Below are positions 29,616 to 37,587 of a stretch of DNA of 64,000 bases, piece by piece. The notes under the pieces were generated by a model. It had not been told where the DNA came from. It saw nothing but the letters and a program-made list of their open reading frames with translations, and ran no database searches. The DNA comes from Pseudomonas triticicola (lineage in GTDB: Bacteria; Pseudomonadota; Gammaproteobacteria; Pseudomonadales; Pseudomonadaceae). A program made the translations under genes and the position numbers. Positions within the stretch are counted from its first letter, which is position 1; each line of letters starts with the position of its first letter. The DNA lies in the NCBI RefSeq assembly GCF_019145375.1, contig NZ_JAHSTX010000002.1:438001-502000 (forward strand), read 5' to 3'.

Positions 29616-30833
29616 TCAGATCGCTGAGCCGAGTTGGAAGATCGGCAGGTACATGGCCACCACCAGTCCACCGACGATGACCCCCAGCACCACCATGATG
29701 AACGGCTCCATCAGGCTGGTGAGGTTGTCGACCATGTTATCGACTTCCGCTTCATAAAAACCGGCGACCTTGTCGAGCATGTCATCCAGTGCCCCGGACT
29801 CCTCGCCGATGGCGGTCATCTGCACCGCCATATTGGGAAACACACCGGTGCTGCGCATGGAGAAGTTCAGCTGCATGCCGGTCGAGACGTCCTGCCTCAC
29901 GCGCAGCACCGCGCGCTTGAACAACACATTGCCGGTGGCGCCGGCGACCGAATCCAGCGCCTCCACCAACGGCACGCCGGCGGCGAAAGTGGTCGACAGG
30001 GTGCGGGCAAAACGCGCAACGGCGGACTTGTACATCAAGGTGCCCACCAGCGGCAGCTTCAGCAGCCAGGCATCGCGCCGGTCGCGCAGGGCCTGCGAAG
30101 TCTTCAACGCGTGGCGAGTGCCGAAAAACGCTGCCACCAGCGCAAAAAGAATCGCCCACCACCACTGCTGCATGAATTCCGACAGGCTGATGATCATCAG
30201 GGTGAAGCCCGGCAGTTCTGCGCCGAACCCGGAAAACACCGACTGGAACTGCGGCACCACTTTGACCAGCAGAATGCCGGTCACCACCGCCGCCACCAGC
30301 ACCACGGCGGTGGGGTAGGTCATGGCTTTTTTGATCTTGGCCTTGAGCGCTTCGCTTTTTTCCTTATAGGTCGCGACCCGTTCGAGCAAAGTGTCGAGGG
30401 CACCAGACTGTTCTCCGGCGTCGACCAGGTTGCAGTACAACTCGTCGAAGTATTGCGGCTTCTTGCGCAGGGCCGTGGCGAAACTGTTACCGGCGGCAAC
30501 TTCCTGTTTGACCTCATCGACCAGTTTGCGCATGGCAGGGTTTTCGAAGCCCTCGCCGATGATGTCGAAGGACTGCAACAGCGGTACACCGGCTTTCATC
30601 ATCGTTGCCATCTGCCGGGTGAACAGGGCGATGTCCTGCGGTTTGATGCGTTTGCCCAAGCTCAGCAGGGAGGCGGATTTCTTGCGCACCTTGCCCGGGT
30701 TGATCCCTTGTTTGCGCAGCTGCGCCTTGATCAGTGCGGGGTTCTGCCCGCTCAACTCGCCGCTGACTTTGCTGCCTTTGCGGTCGGTGCCTTCCCAGGC
30801 GTAAACGCTGACTTTCGCTGCCTTGACCGCCAT
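29616..30833 (-). CDS. pilC: Type IV pilus platform protein PilC
   Basis: Inner-membrane platform on which PilB and the retraction ATPases act. 405 residues with duplicated GspF-like domains of about 120 residues each. The first contains FTRQMATMMKAGVPLLQSFD and the second FARTLSTTFAAGVPLVEALD, each followed by the E-x-G-x-L-x-x-x-L motif. There are three membrane helices. I chose the ATG at 30833, which has an AAGGA site at ideal spacing, over the TTG at 30839 that overlaps the pilB stop. One base separates it from pilD. Confidence 0.95.
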   Translation of the reverse strand: MAVKAAKVSVYAWEGTDRKGSKVSGELSGQNPALIKAQLRKQGINPGKVRKKSASLLSLGKRIKPQDIALFTRQMATMMKAGVPLLQSFDIIGEGFENPAMRKLVDEVKQEVAAGNSFATALRKKPQYFDELYCNLVDAGEQSGALDTLLERVATYKEKSEALKAKIKKAMTYPTAVVLVAAVVTGILLVKVVPQFQSVFSGFGAELPGFTLMIISLSEFMQQWWWAILFALVAAFFGTRHALKTSQALRDRRDAWLLKLPLVGTLMYKSAVARFARTLSTTFAAGVPLVEALDSVAGATGNVLFKRAVLRVRQDVSTGMQLNFSMRSTGVFPNMAVQMTAIGEESGALDDMLDKVAGFYEAEVDNMVDNLTSLMEPFIMVVLGVIVGGLVVAMYLPIFQLGSAI

Positions 30834-30835
30834 GT

Positions 30836-32536
30836 TCAATCCTTGGTGACCCGGTTGATTTCCTCAAGGCTGGTGATGCCTTGCATGGCCTTGTGCAGCC
30901 CGGAGGTGCGCAGATCGGCGAAACCGTCGCGGCGCATCTGAATGTCGATTTCCAGCGAATTGCCTTCGGCCATGATCAACCGTTGCAGGTCCGGTGTGTT
31001 CTTTACCACTTCATAAATCCCCACGCGTCCTTTGTAACCGCCGTTGCAGTGATCGCAACCGACCGGCTCGTAGATCGTGAAATGGCCGATGCGTTCCTCG
31101 GGGAAGCCTTCCTTGAGCAAGGTTTCGTGCGGGATTTCCAGCGGCCGCTTGCAGTGCGCGCACAATTTGCGCGCCAGACGCTGGGCGATGATCAGGCTGA
31201 CCGAGGTGGCAATGTTGAAACCGGGAATGCCCATGTTGTGCAGGCGCGTGAGGGTTTCCGCCGCGCTGTTGGTGTGCAGGGTCGACAGCACCAGGTGGCC
31301 GGTCTGCGCGGCCTTGATCGCGATCTCGGCGGTTTCCAGATCGCGGATCTCGCCGACCATGATCACGTCCGGGTCCTGACGCAGAAACGAGCGCAGCGCC
31401 TGGGCAAAGTCCAGCCCTTGGCGGGGATTGACGTTGACCTGATTGATGCCTTCCATGTTGATTTCCACCGGGTCTTCGGCGGTGGAAATATTGATGTCGA
31501 CGGTGTTGAGGATATTCAGCCCGGTGTACAGCGACACGGTTTTACCGGAGCCGGTGGGGCCGGTGACCAGAATCATTCCTTGCGGCTGTTTCAGCGCGGC
31601 CAGGTACAAAGCCTTTTGCTCGGCTTCGTAACCCAAGGCGTCGATGCCCATTTGTGCACTGGACGGGTCGAGAATCCGGATCACCACTTTTTCGCCCCAC
31701 AGGGTCGGCAAGGTGTTGACGCGAAAATCGATGGATTTGCTTTTCGACAGGCGCATCTTGATCCGTCCGTCCTGGGGTTTGCGTCGTTCCGAAATATCCA
31801 GACTGGCCATCACCTTCAGGCGAGCGGCAATACGCCCGGCCAGCTGGATCGGCGGCTTGGCCACCTCGCGCAGCATGCCGTCGGTGCGCATGCGCACCCG
31901 GTAGTTTTTTTCGTACGGCTCGAAATGCAGGTCGGAAGAGCCGCTCTTGATCGCGTCGAGCAGCATCTTGTGCACGAACCGCACGACCGGGGCGTCGTCG
32001 GCATCGAGGCCGCCGATCAAGTCCTGTTTGTTGTCATCAATCGACTCGACGTCGAGGCCGTCGAGATCGACATCGGCCATTTCTTCCAGACCCGAGGCGT
32101 GGCTGTCGAAGAACTTGTCGATGGCGTCGCTGAGCTTGTCGTCCTCGACCAGAATCGCTTCGGTACTCAGGCCGGTGCTGAACTGGATGTCGCTGATCGC
32201 CTGCTGATTGCTCGGGTCGGAAAGGCCCACGAACAGTTTGTTGCCGCGCCGCCACAAGGGCAGGGCGCAATGCTGACGAACCAGTTTTTCACTGACCAGA
32301 CCCTTCGGCTGGGTCTCCTTGTCGAGGCAATTGAGATCAAGCAGGGCCATGCCGAAATGTTCGGAAGCTATCTCGGCGATCTGCCGGCTGTTGACCAGTT
32401 TGTTGTGCACCAGGTAATTGACCAGCGATACGCGATTGCGCTGGGCCTGCGCCCAGGATTGCCGGGCGCTTGTTTCCGTGAGCAGTTCGGCCTGGACCAA
32501 TTGCTTGGCCAGACCGCTCAGAGCGATGTCATTCAT
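30836..32536 (-). CDS. pilB: Pilus assembly ATPase PilB
   Basis: Hexameric ATPase that powers pilus extension. 566 residues. The N-terminal GspE-N domain covers about 1-150, then the catalytic domain with Walker A GPTGSGKTVSLYTGL, Asp box (STAEDPVEI), Walker B (DVIMVGEIRDLETAEIA), His box (GHLVLSTLHTN) and the zinc tetracysteine motif (CAHC ... CDHC). First gene of the pilB-pilC-pilD-coaE-yacG run, divergent from pilA. Confidence 0.97.
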   Translation of the reverse strand: MNDIALSGLAKQLVQAELLTETSARQSWAQAQRNRVSLVNYLVHNKLVNSRQIAEIASEHFGMALLDLNCLDKETQPKGLVSEKLVRQHCALPLWRRGNKLFVGLSDPSNQQAISDIQFSTGLSTEAILVEDDKLSDAIDKFFDSHASGLEEMADVDLDGLDVESIDDNKQDLIGGLDADDAPVVRFVHKMLLDAIKSGSSDLHFEPYEKNYRVRMRTDGMLREVAKPPIQLAGRIAARLKVMASLDISERRKPQDGRIKMRLSKSKSIDFRVNTLPTLWGEKVVIRILDPSSAQMGIDALGYEAEQKALYLAALKQPQGMILVTGPTGSGKTVSLYTGLNILNTVDINISTAEDPVEINMEGINQVNVNPRQGLDFAQALRSFLRQDPDVIMVGEIRDLETAEIAIKAAQTGHLVLSTLHTNSAAETLTRLHNMGIPGFNIATSVSLIIAQRLARKLCAHCKRPLEIPHETLLKEGFPEERIGHFTIYEPVGCDHCNGGYKGRVGIYEVVKNTPDLQRLIMAEGNSLEIDIQMRRDGFADLRTSGLHKAMQGITSLEEINRVTKD

Positions 32537-32609
32537 GGGGATTCCGCACGCTTGCCGTTCATGACTTATAGCCTAGTCAAGTGACAGCGCCAAACACGGC
32601 GCGTGCAGG

Positions 32610-32625
32610 TGACAAAAAGTGTCAG
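32610..32625 (+). promoter_or_regulatory. Possible PilR upstream activating site
   Basis: TGACAAAAAGTGTCA, an inverted GTGAC/GTGTCA pair with an A-run between, about 75 bases upstream of the sigma-54 promoter of pilA. P. aeruginosa PilR sites are described as short tracts ending in C/GTGTC. The match is to a loose consensus and is only suggestive. Confidence 0.4.
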
Positions 32626-32697
32626 ATAGTGCGGTTGCGGGTTGTAGGAAACGGCATTGATGCGTGCTGACGCCCAACGGACGGGGGCGCAAAGGCG

Positions 32698-32715
32698 TTG
32701 GCATAGGCTGTGCTG
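32698..32715 (+). promoter_or_regulatory. Sigma-54 promoter of pilA
   Basis: TTGGCATAGGCTGTGCTG: GG at 32700-32701 and GC at 32712-32713 with exactly 10 bases between, the required -24/-12 geometry. Predicted start is near 32725, about 38 bases before the pilA ATG. Sigma-54 with PilR control of pilA is established for P. aeruginosa. Confidence 0.8.
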
Positions 32716-32762
32716 AGCCTTGTTCAGATCATGAGATTTCCACTCATGCATGGAGCGTGTCT

Positions 32763-33200
32763 ATGAAAAAACAACAAGGTTTCACATTGATCGAGCTGCT
32801 GATCGTCGTGGCGATCATCGGCATTCTGGCGACTATCGCCCTGCCTCAGTATTCGAAGTATCAGGCGCGGTCGAAGGTGACGGCGGGGCTGGCGGAGATT
32901 AGTGCATTGAAAGTGCCATTCGAGGACACGATCAATCAAGGCACAGCTCCAACTCTGGCCAACGTTGCCAATGGTGCGACTACTACTTCCAACTGTACGT
33001 TGGCAGTTACAGGCACAGCCGCGACTGGCGAAGGCACAGTCACCTGCACCCTGCTCAATGCACCGGGTCCGGTGTTGGGTAGGACCATTACTCTCTCCCG
33101 TTCCGGTTCCGCTACGGGTAATACCTCCGGCGTGTGGACCTGCGCGACCACTGTCAACTCGGACTACGCGCCTCGTGGCTGCACGGCCAGCGGTGCGTAA
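32763..33200 (+). CDS. pilA: Major type IV pilin PilA
   Basis: 145-residue prepilin. The 6-residue leader MKKQQG is followed by FTLIELLIVVAIIGILATIA with Glu5 and the membrane/assembly helix, then QYSKYQARSKVTAGLAEISA. The body is short and Ser/Thr/Ala/Gly rich. It has four cysteines (positions in SNCTL, VTCTL, WTCATT, RGCTAS), room for two disulfides including the C-terminal D-loop. The start is the ATG at 32763 next to a GGAGCG ribosome site; the longer frame runs back through the promoter. Single pilin gene between pilB and a terminator. Confidence 0.94.
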   Translation: MKKQQGFTLIELLIVVAIIGILATIALPQYSKYQARSKVTAGLAEISALKVPFEDTINQGTAPTLANVANGATTTSNCTLAVTGTAATGEGTVTCTLLNAPGPVLGRTITLSRSGSATGNTSGVWTCATTVNSDYAPRGCTASGA

Positions 33201-33221
33201 TCACGTTGCCGTCTGAACTGG

Positions 33222-33246
33222 AAATGCCCCGCACTGCGGGGCATTT
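33222..33246 (+). terminator. pilA terminator
   Basis: AAATGCCCCGC and GCGGGGCATTT pair around ACT, with TTTT following. It lies 22 bases after the pilA stop. Confidence 0.85.
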
Positions 33247-33340
33247 TCGTATCGTCACCTGTTCACAAAAGCTCTAATAATTTCAGCAGCTTATGAACTT
33301 TCCGAAAAACCGCAACTTGCATGCGAAATTGCGCTGAGTC

Positions 33341-33353
33341 ATGCATTTTGCAT
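33341..33353 (+). promoter_or_regulatory. Palindrome upstream of the BON-gene promoter (enhancer candidate)
   Basis: ATGCATTTTGCAT: perfect 5-base arms around TTT, about 80 bases upstream of the -24 element. A related CTTGCATGCG sits 25 bases before it. The position is right for an enhancer-binding protein of sigma-54 RNA polymerase, but I do not recognise which regulator would use it. Confidence 0.4.
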
Positions 33354-33417
33354 GAAAATGAAAATCAACGTTTTTTATAACTCATTGTTTTTAAACAGTT
33401 TTATGCGACTGAAAAAG

Positions 33418-33435
33418 TTGGCACAGCGTTCGCAA
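33418..33435 (+). promoter_or_regulatory. Sigma-54 promoter of the BON-domain gene
   Basis: TTGGCACAGCGTTCGCAA: GG at 33420-33421 and GC at 33432-33433, 10 bases apart, and a full TTGGCAC -24 half. An IHF-like AATCAACGTTTTT lies at 33363-33376, between promoter and the upstream palindrome. Predicted transcription start is near 33445, giving a 55-base leader. Confidence 0.75.
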
Positions 33436-33499
33436 TATCTCCGGTAACCCTGCTGACAAGCGTTACAGCAGACTTCCAGTAAAAACAGGAGTTACTCGT

Positions 33500-33853
33500 A
33501 TGAAGAAGTTCGCTATCACTGCCGCTGCTACCGCTCTGACCCTGACCATGGCCGGTGGCGCTTTCGCCCAGTCCGCTCAGGCTACCCAGGCGCCAATGGT
33601 TCTGGCTGCCGGTGAAGTTACCAAGGCTAAAGAAGCTACTTCCGACACCTGGATCACCACCAAAGTGAAAAGCGATCTGGTTACCGAAAAAGGTATTCCA
33701 GGCACCGACATCAAAGTCGAAACCAACAAAGGTGTAGTTTCCCTGTCTTCTGACGTAGCTGTTACCGAAGCTCAGAAAACTACCGCTGTGAACATCACCA
33801 AGAAAATCAAAGGCGTTAAAGCGGTCTCCGCTGACGGCCTGAAAGCCGAGTAA
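33500..33853 (+). CDS. Periplasmic BON-domain protein
   Basis: 117-residue secreted protein. The signal peptide (MKKFAITAAATALTLTMAGG) is cut near AFA. One BON domain follows at about residues 48-113: WITTKVKSDLVTEKGIPGTD, then VETNKGVVSLSSDV and the end IKGVKAVSADGLK, a beta-alpha-beta pattern like one half of OsmY. BON domains bind phospholipid or other envelope components. Codon use is strongly biased to highly-expressed codons (GCT, AAA, GGT). The AGGAG ribosome site is strong. It is a single gene between terminators. The precise role is unknown. Confidence 0.85.
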   Translation: MKKFAITAAATALTLTMAGGAFAQSAQATQAPMVLAAGEVTKAKEATSDTWITTKVKSDLVTEKGIPGTDIKVETNKGVVSLSSDVAVTEAQKTTAVNITKKIKGVKAVSADGLKAE

Positions 33854-33959
33854 GGCAAGACTTCTCGCCTGAACCGGGAGAAGACGCGACAGACGGGCCG
33901 AGCAATACGTCTGCCGCAACTTTAGAGTTCATGCGAACGGTCACACGGATGTGACCATT

Positions 33960-33991
33960 ACAGGCCCCGGCACTTGTGTCGGGGCCTGTTC
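33960..33991 (+). terminator. Terminator of the BON-domain gene
   Basis: ACAGGCCCCG and CGGGGCCTGT pair around GCACTTGTGT, followed by TCTATTTT. It is 107 bases after the stop. Confidence 0.8.
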
Positions 33992-34008
33992 TATTTTGGG
34001 CAATACCA

Positions 34009-34101
34009 ATGTGGGAGCGAGCCTGCTCGCGAATGCGTAGTGTCAGCCGACAAGTTCGTCAGTAGACAGACCGTATTCGCGAGCAGGCTCGCTCCCACAG
34101 G
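34009..34101. repeat. REP-type inverted repeat (copy 3)
   Basis: ATGTGGGAGCGAGCCTGCTC and its complement around about 40 bases (TAGTGTCAGCCGACAAG...). Between the BON terminator and the DUF2845 gene. Confidence 0.88.
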
Positions 34102-34117
34102 GTAAATTTCGTTCGGC

Positions 34118-34417
34118 TTAATTGCCGCGTTTGCTGTTGATCTGCCGCAGGCGATTGCCTTCGAAGCGCAGGTATTGATACATGCCGTTGTTCGGGCCGT
34201 AGGTCCATTCCTCGGCCTGAAACTCTTCGCGGCGATTGGCACTGCGCTTGTAGCCAAGCACATCACGACTGACCGGCTCGCCGCATTTTTGCAGCACCTC
34301 GCTGGCGCGGTCGCCGAGGCTGATCAACTGGCTGCCGCAGCGCAATGTATCCGAAGCCGACGCATGGCCGGCGGCGCACGTCAGCGCGAGCACAGCCAGC
34401 CAGTTACGCACGGTCAT
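34118..34417 (-). CDS. Secreted DUF2845 protein
   Basis: 99-residue exported protein. The signal peptide MTVRNWLAVLALTCAAGHAS is cleaved near SASA. The mature part has a Cys pair (LRCGSQLIS ... LQKCGEPV) and EEWTYGPNNGMYQYLRFEGN, the DUF2845 pattern related to small outer-membrane assembly factors (OmlA/SmpA-like Cys-less fold). The start overlaps the stop of the large DUF748 gene by 4 bases (ATGA), so it is translated with it. Function unknown. Confidence 0.82.
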   Translation of the reverse strand: MTVRNWLAVLALTCAAGHASASDTLRCGSQLISLGDRASEVLQKCGEPVSRDVLGYKRSANRREEFQAEEWTYGPNNGMYQYLRFEGNRLRQINSKRGN

Positions 34418-37365
34418 TCGGCATCCAGGTGCATTTGCGTGACCACACGGCCGTCGCTTTCGGCCTCGCCGAGGTTGGCGTCGATGAAGTACACGCGGTC
34501 ATCTTCCAGCTTGCCCTGGTCGACCAGGTAATCCTTGATGGTGCTGGCGCGATCCTGGCCCAACTGGCGCAACAGCACCTCGCTGCCGCTCCAGAACGCG
34601 ATCACGCCCTGGCGCATTTTCGCTGTGCGTTCTTCCTTGCCGAGGTCTTTCCATTCTGCCGGTGGCTGGGTTTTCAGGCGGGTGCGGTAAATCCCTTCGA
34701 GCAACGCGCCTTTCTCGCTTTCGGGCACTTGCAGCAGCGAGGCCTGGGCCGGGACTTTGTCGCCACGGCGCTGGAGCATCTTGTAGTAGTTGTATTGATA
34801 TTCGCGTTCCAGACGTTGCTCGGCGAGCAGTGGCCCATCACTGCTCTTCGCGGCAGTGCCTTCGATTTCTAGGCGCAGCGCGGGACGTTCCTTGAGCGCT
34901 TGCGACAGTTTCACCAGCGCCGCTTCTGCGTCTTTGCTCAGATCGCTGGAGCCCGGCGCGAAGGACACCGTGCCGAGGTCTTCGGAGCCGCCGCCACTGA
35001 CCAGCCCGCCGATCATCTTGAACGGCGCGGCGGCCGCTTTGACGATGAGGTTGCGCAGGGTCTGCCAGACGATCGGCATGACGCTGAACTGTGGATTATT
35101 CAGGTCGCCGGTCACCGGCAATTCGATGGAGATCTTGCCGTCGACGTCCTTGAGCAGGGCGATCGCCAGTTTCAGCGGCAGACTCACTGCATCAGGGCTG
35201 TCGACCTTCTCGCCCAGTTGCAGCTGCTCGACGACGACTTTGTTCTCGGCTTTCAGTTGGCCTTTGGTGATCAGGTAGTGCAGATCAAGGTTGAGCCGGC
35301 CCTTGCGGATGCGGTAGCCGGCGAATTTGCCGGAGTAGGGCGTCAGGGTCGTCAGTTCGACGCGCTTGAAACTGGTGGCGATGTCGAGACTGGCCATCGG
35401 GTCGAACGGATTGACCGCACCCTTGATGGTCACCGGCGCATAACGGTCGACCTTGCCTTTGATGTCGACGCTGGCCGGTTTTGCCTGGCGACTGTCGATG
35501 GTACCGATCTGGCCGTTGAGCTGTTGCACGGCGGTGGCAAAATTCGGCGTCAGGCTGAAGTCGGCGAAGTTGGCCGAGCCGTCGTTGATCGCAATCGCAC
35601 CGATGTGAATGCCCAGTGGTTTGTCCTTGCTAGCGGGTTTGGCTCCGGCAGGTTTGGCACCGCTGTCGGCTGGTTGCGGGATCAGCAGGTCGTCGACGTT
35701 GGTGCTGCGGTCGTCGTTGATCATGAAACGCACATACGGCTGCAACAGGTTGACCTTGTCGATCGACAGGCTGTCGCCGTGCTGATAGTTGATGCCATCG
35801 ACCACGACTTGCTGCCATTTGAGGAAGTCGCGGGTCTTCAGCGTATCGAGGGTGTGCAGTTGATCGATCTGCGCGCGGCCGGTGACGCTGAGGGCCAGTG
35901 GCTCGGTGCTCTTCAGGTTGACTTTGAGGTCACTGCCGAGCATGCCGCTGCGCAGTTCCAGGCGAATGAACGGGTTGATGTAGGACTGCGCGACACGCAG
36001 GTCGACGTCCTGGGTTTTCACGTTCAGCTGCGCGTTGACCGGGGCCAGATTGACCGTGCCGTCGGCGCTGATCTTGCCTTGTTTGCCCAGACCGCTGTCG
36101 AGCTTGAGCTTGAAAGGCGAGCCGTTGAGGCTGTCGAAATCCTGCAGGTCGACGTTCAGCGGAGTGATGTCCAGCGCCACCGCCGGTTGCGCCGAGCGGT
36201 CAGCGAGATGGACCGTGTAGTTGCGCAGTTGCACATCCTTGACCAGCACCTGCCATGGCTTGCTCGGCGCAGTCGATTCAGGCTTCGGCGAGTCAGCGGC
36301 AGCCGGGGCATCGGCCGGTTCGGCAGCGGCTTTGGCCGCCGGTTTCGACGGTTGGCTGGCGAACAGTTTTTGCCAGTCCAGTTGGCCGTCGGCTTCCAGC
36401 GCCGCCCAGGTTTCCAGTTTGTTGCTGCGGATCTTGCCGACCACCACTTGCTGCTTGGCCAGGTCCAGCGAGGTGTCGCCGATGTCGAGGCGTTCGAGCC
36501 TGGCCAGCGGACGTCCGTCCGGAGCCTTGATGGCGAACGGCGCGATGCTCACCGCAACGTTGTTGAGCAGCAGTTCGGTTTGTTTCGACAGGTTGAGTTT
36601 GTACTCGGTGCTGAGGCTGACCACGCCGTTTTCCAGCACCAGCGGCACGGCGTCACGCACGTAAGGCCAGAAGGATTTCATCTGGCCATCGGTGACTTTC
36701 AGGGTGCCTTCGGAGGTGAACGGGATCAGGCTGAAATTGCCGGTCCAGTCGATCCGCCCGCCAGCGGGGCCGATGGCGACGAGGGTCATGTCGGCGCTGT
36801 CCTCGGGCAGGGTGCTGAGGTTTTTCAGCTCGAAACTGAGGTCGTCGTAAAGAAATTCGATCGGCTCGCTGGGCCGCATATCCTCGAAATGCACCACGCC
36901 GCCGGCCAGTTTGATGTTGTCGATACGCAGCGGGAATGGCTTGGCGTCGGGATCGGCCGGTGTCTGCTCGCTCGGCGGCACGTTGAACAGGCCCAGCAGG
37001 TTGAGCTTGCCGTCCTTGGCAAAGAGGATTTCGCTTTTGGGTTTGTCCAGTTCGATGTCGGACAGGTGCAGGGCCTTGGTCCAGAGGCTGTCGATCTGCA
37101 GGTTGGCATAGAGGCGATCGAAGCCGACCTGCTCCTTGCCCGGTTCGCCGATCACCAGGCCCCACAGGGTGACCTCAAGGCTGAAGGGGTTGAGTTCGAT
37201 GCGCTGCAGATGCGCCGGCAGCGTCGCGTAGTTGGCCAGTTGCTGGTTGGCCACGCGCAAGGCAATGCCCGGCAGGATCAGAAACCCCAGCAGGCTGTAG
37301 AGGGCCAGGGCTGTCAGCAGTGCGCCAATCGCGCGAATCAATCCTTTGGGCATGTGCGGCTTCAT
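34414..37365 (-). CDS. AsmA-like DUF748 protein
   Basis: Large envelope protein of about 983 residues. An N-terminal membrane anchor (residues 9-31, IGALLTALALYSLLGFLILP) is followed by long repetitive beta-rich segments of the DUF748 type, related to AsmA/TamB proteins that move lipids or restrain envelope assembly. The end near residue 855 (FAPGSSDLSKDAEAALVKLS ... LEIEGTA) resembles an OmpA-like peptidoglycan-binding half. A Pro/Ala-rich linker interrupts the middle (SQPSKPAAKAAAEPADAP). I start at the ATG at 37365; the ATG at 37353 is also possible. The longer frame reads through a repeat and is rejected. Coupled to the DUF2845 gene. Confidence 0.83.
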   Translation of the reverse strand: MKPHMPKGLIRAIGALLTALALYSLLGFLILPGIALRVANQQLANYATLPAHLQRIELNPFSLEVTLWGLVIGEPGKEQVGFDRLYANLQIDSLWTKALHLSDIELDKPKSEILFAKDGKLNLLGLFNVPPSEQTPADPDAKPFPLRIDNIKLAGGVVHFEDMRPSEPIEFLYDDLSFELKNLSTLPEDSADMTLVAIGPAGGRIDWTGNFSLIPFTSEGTLKVTDGQMKSFWPYVRDAVPLVLENGVVSLSTEYKLNLSKQTELLLNNVAVSIAPFAIKAPDGRPLARLERLDIGDTSLDLAKQQVVVGKIRSNKLETWAALEADGQLDWQKLFASQPSKPAAKAAAEPADAPAAADSPKPESTAPSKPWQVLVKDVQLRNYTVHLADRSAQPAVALDITPLNVDLQDFDSLNGSPFKLKLDSGLGKQGKISADGTVNLAPVNAQLNVKTQDVDLRVAQSYINPFIRLELRSGMLGSDLKVNLKSTEPLALSVTGRAQIDQLHTLDTLKTRDFLKWQQVVVDGINYQHGDSLSIDKVNLLQPYVRFMINDDRSTNVDDLLIPQPADSGAKPAGAKPASKDKPLGIHIGAIAINDGSANFADFSLTPNFATAVQQLNGQIGTIDSRQAKPASVDIKGKVDRYAPVTIKGAVNPFDPMASLDIATSFKRVELTTLTPYSGKFAGYRIRKGRLNLDLHYLITKGQLKAENKVVVEQLQLGEKVDSPDAVSLPLKLAIALLKDVDGKISIELPVTGDLNNPQFSVMPIVWQTLRNLIVKAAAAPFKMIGGLVSGGGSEDLGTVSFAPGSSDLSKDAEAALVKLSQALKERPALRLEIEGTAAKSSDGPLLAEQRLEREYQYNYYKMLQRRGDKVPAQASLLQVPESEKGALLEGIYRTRLKTQPPAEWKDLGKEERTAKMRQGVIAFWSGSEVLLRQLGQDRASTIKDYLVDQGKLEDDRVYFIDANLGEAESDGRVVTQMHLDAE

Positions 37366-37470
37366 CTGTCTGAATCGGAGTGCCTTGGAGTATGGCACGC
37401 GATTCTGGTTCCGAAGTGCTTGATGTGGGACAGGATTGTTCAGAAATTTCTGTAGGAACAGATCTCCCCG

Positions 37471-37560
37471 GTGGGAGCGAGCCTGCTCGCGAATGCGCTG
37501 GTTCAGTGAAAAACAAGTCGACTGACACTGCGCTTTCGCGAGCAGGCTCGCTCCCACAGG
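37471..37560. repeat. REP-type inverted repeat (copy 4)
   Basis: GTGGGAGCGAGCCTGCTCGC and GCGAGCAGGCTCGCTCCCAC around about 40 bases (GTTCAGTGAAAAACAAGTCG...). Between the methyltransferase and DUF748 genes, both on the minus strand. Confidence 0.88.
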
Positions 37561-37587
37561 GGAATGTAATCGCTCATGCCTGAGGGA

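Noticed and set aside
33443..33466. GTAAC-N14-GTTAC in the BON-gene leader as a CbrB site
   Set aside because: Half sites point the wrong way compared with TGTTAC-N-GTAACA, and it lies downstream of the promoter.
34900..37455. 851-codon plus-strand frame opposite the DUF748 gene
   Set aside because: Composition is that of an antisense shadow, and it runs through the REP element at its end.
37365..37557. N-terminal extension of the DUF748 gene starting MGASLLAK
   Set aside because: The extension is the translation of the REP element; the same MGASLLAK peptide appears wherever this repeat is read, so it is an artefact.
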